Assembly: GCA_010027295.1 (NCBI GenBank)
Contig: RGVM01000139.1
Span: 1 to 6,862 of the forward strand
Direction: 5' to 3'
DNA: 6,862 nucleotides
Source: Chitinophagia bacterium
GTDB lineage: Bacteria; Bacteroidota; Bacteroidia; Chitinophagales; Chitinophagaceae
Below the pieces are notes generated by a model, which was not told where the DNA came from, did not search any database, and was given only the letters and a program-made list of their open reading frames with translations. This document shows, in pieces, positions 6,315 through 6,862 of the stretch. The stretch's first letter is position 1. Each line of letters starts with the position of its first letter. The translations under genes were made by a program, and so were the position numbers.

Positions 6315-6389
6315 GTTGCGGTGCCACGAGGAACACCCGACCACATTCTTGTAAGTTCCACCCCCCTCATGCGACTCACCCTATCGCGG

Positions 6390-6397
6390 TATCTTCG
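6390..6397 (+). promoter_or_regulatory. Candidate Bacteroidota -7 box for ABC ATPase gene
   Basis: TATCTTCG, followed by CA, matches seven of eight positions of TAnnTTTG and lies downstream of the hairpin. Transcription would begin near 6404, about 50 bases before ATG 6454. No -33 TTG is seen at the right distance, so confidence is low. Confidence 0.35.
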
Positions 6398-6453
6398 CAG
6401 GGCGACTGCCCCGACCGGCATCCGCCCGACGTTCTCACCCAACCCCAAACCCG

Positions 6454-6843
6454 ATGTTCCTCGAGATCAAGAACCTTAACAAGGTCTACCCCAACGGTGT
6501 AAAGGCCCTCAACGACGTCAGCCTCACGCTCGGCAAAGGCATGTTCGGCCTACTCGGCCCCAACGGCGCAGGCAAGAGCACGCTCATGCGCACCATCGCC
6601 ACCCTCCAGGACCCCGACAGCGGCACCATCCACCTCGACGGCATCGACGTCGTCAACGACAAGAACGAAGTCCGGAAGGTCCTCGGCTACCTGCCGCAGG
6701 ACTTCGGCTTCTACCCGAAAGTCTCGGCCCTCGACCTGCTCAACCATTTCGCCGTCCTCAAAGGCATCTCCGACAAACGCCAGCGCAAGGAGATAGTCGA
6801 CGCCCTCCTGCAGCAGACAAACCTATACGAGGAACGCAAACGC
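6454..6843 (+). CDS. ABC transporter ATP-binding protein, N-terminal part (3' end missing)
   Basis: The first 130 codons of an ABC-type ATPase that would power a membrane exporter or permease in the inner membrane. MFLEIKNLNKVYPNGVKALNDVSL is the usual N-terminal strand and A-loop region with Y12. The Walker A motif GPNGAGKST is at 35-43, followed by LMRTIATLQDPDSGTIHLDG, and the Q-loop glutamine is Q82 in GYLPQDFGFYPKVSALDLL. The style resembles the CcmA/DrrA (COG1131) group. The signature motif, Walker B and H-loop would lie downstream and are absent because genomic sequence ends at 6843, exactly at a codon boundary, where adapter sequence begins; translation past that point is artificial. 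The start at 6454 fits the family and has an A/C-rich leader without Shine-Dalgarno sequence. The partner permease and substrate are unknown. The gene appears to have its own promoter and to be separate from the dioxygenase. Confidence 0.93.
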
Positions 6844-6862
6844 CTGTCTCTTATACACATCT
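6844..6862 (+). other. Nextera/Tn5 mosaic-end adapter (sequencing artefact)
   Basis: CTGTCTCTTATACACATCT is identical over all 19 bases to the engineered Tn5 mosaic end used in Nextera libraries. Natural IS50 ends differ (outside end CTGACTCTTATACACAAGT; inside end CTGTCTCTTGATCAGATCT), so a natural element is unlikely. It sits exactly at the end of the sequence and interrupts the ABC ATPase gene. It should be trimmed. Confidence 0.96.

Larger units (their letters stand above)
6226..6453. other. Intergenic region with strong hairpin, before ABC ATPase gene
   Basis: This 228-bp gap is the longest in the window. It starts with GGAGCTTTGCAA (6226-6237), also present before the dioxygenase gene. 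It then holds the large hairpin at 6268-6314, a stretch without clear structure, a possible -7 box at 6390-6397, and an A/C-rich leader without Shine-Dalgarno sequence just before ATG 6454. No conserved small coding frame was recognised in it. Confidence 0.6.

Noticed and set aside
6844..6862. Natural transposon end (Tn5/IS50)
   Set aside because: The sequence is the engineered mosaic end and differs from both natural IS50 ends. There is no flanking transposase, and it sits exactly at the terminus of the sequence.

Overview
The window is GC-rich DNA (third codon positions are mostly G or C) that most resembles a high-GC member of the Bacteroidota. The reasons are indirect. The genes lack Shine-Dalgarno sequences and have A/C-rich leaders. 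One exported DUF1080 protein carries a C-terminal GC-x-DP-x-A-x-NY ... C-x-Y motif common in that phylum. The best promoter-like boxes resemble the Bacteroidota -7 element (TAnnTTTG). The lineage below phylum cannot be fixed from this sequence.

Layout from left to right. (1) Bases 2-163 hold a decayed 3' remnant of an AAA_14/DUF4143-type ATPase, cut by the window edge and ended early by a stop codon. (2) Three genes on the minus strand follow. Read in transcription order they are a penicillin-acylase-family Ntn hydrolase (4585 to 2546), a DUF1080 putative sugar hydrolase (2475 to 1585) and a metal-dependent amidohydrolase (1464 to 199). All three begin with a signal peptide, so they look like a set of exported hydrolases. 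The gaps of 70 and 120 bp leave open whether they form one operon. (3) A divergent intergenic region (4586-4751) with a perfect palindrome separates them from a plus-strand exported SYLF/YSC84 protein (4752-5294). (4) A plus-strand class III extradiol dioxygenase of the YgiD/DODA type (5404-6225) follows. Its upstream region has an FNR/CRP-like palindrome at a spacing that suits a predicted -7 box. (5) A 228-bp gap holds a very strong 17-bp-stem hairpin and a possible promoter. (6) The N-terminal 130 codons of an ABC-transporter ATPase run to base 6843.

The last 19 bases (6844-6862) are identical to the engineered Tn5 mosaic end used as the Nextera adapter. They are therefore almost certainly untrimmed library sequence, and the true genomic sequence ends at 6843.

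No gap exceeds 300 bp, and no tRNA, rRNA, CRISPR array or intact mobile element was seen. The genes look like ordinary metabolic and envelope functions. I found no convincing new multi-gene system. The points most worth following up are the regulatory palindrome before the dioxygenase, the strong hairpin, the ATPase remnant and the adapter artefact.
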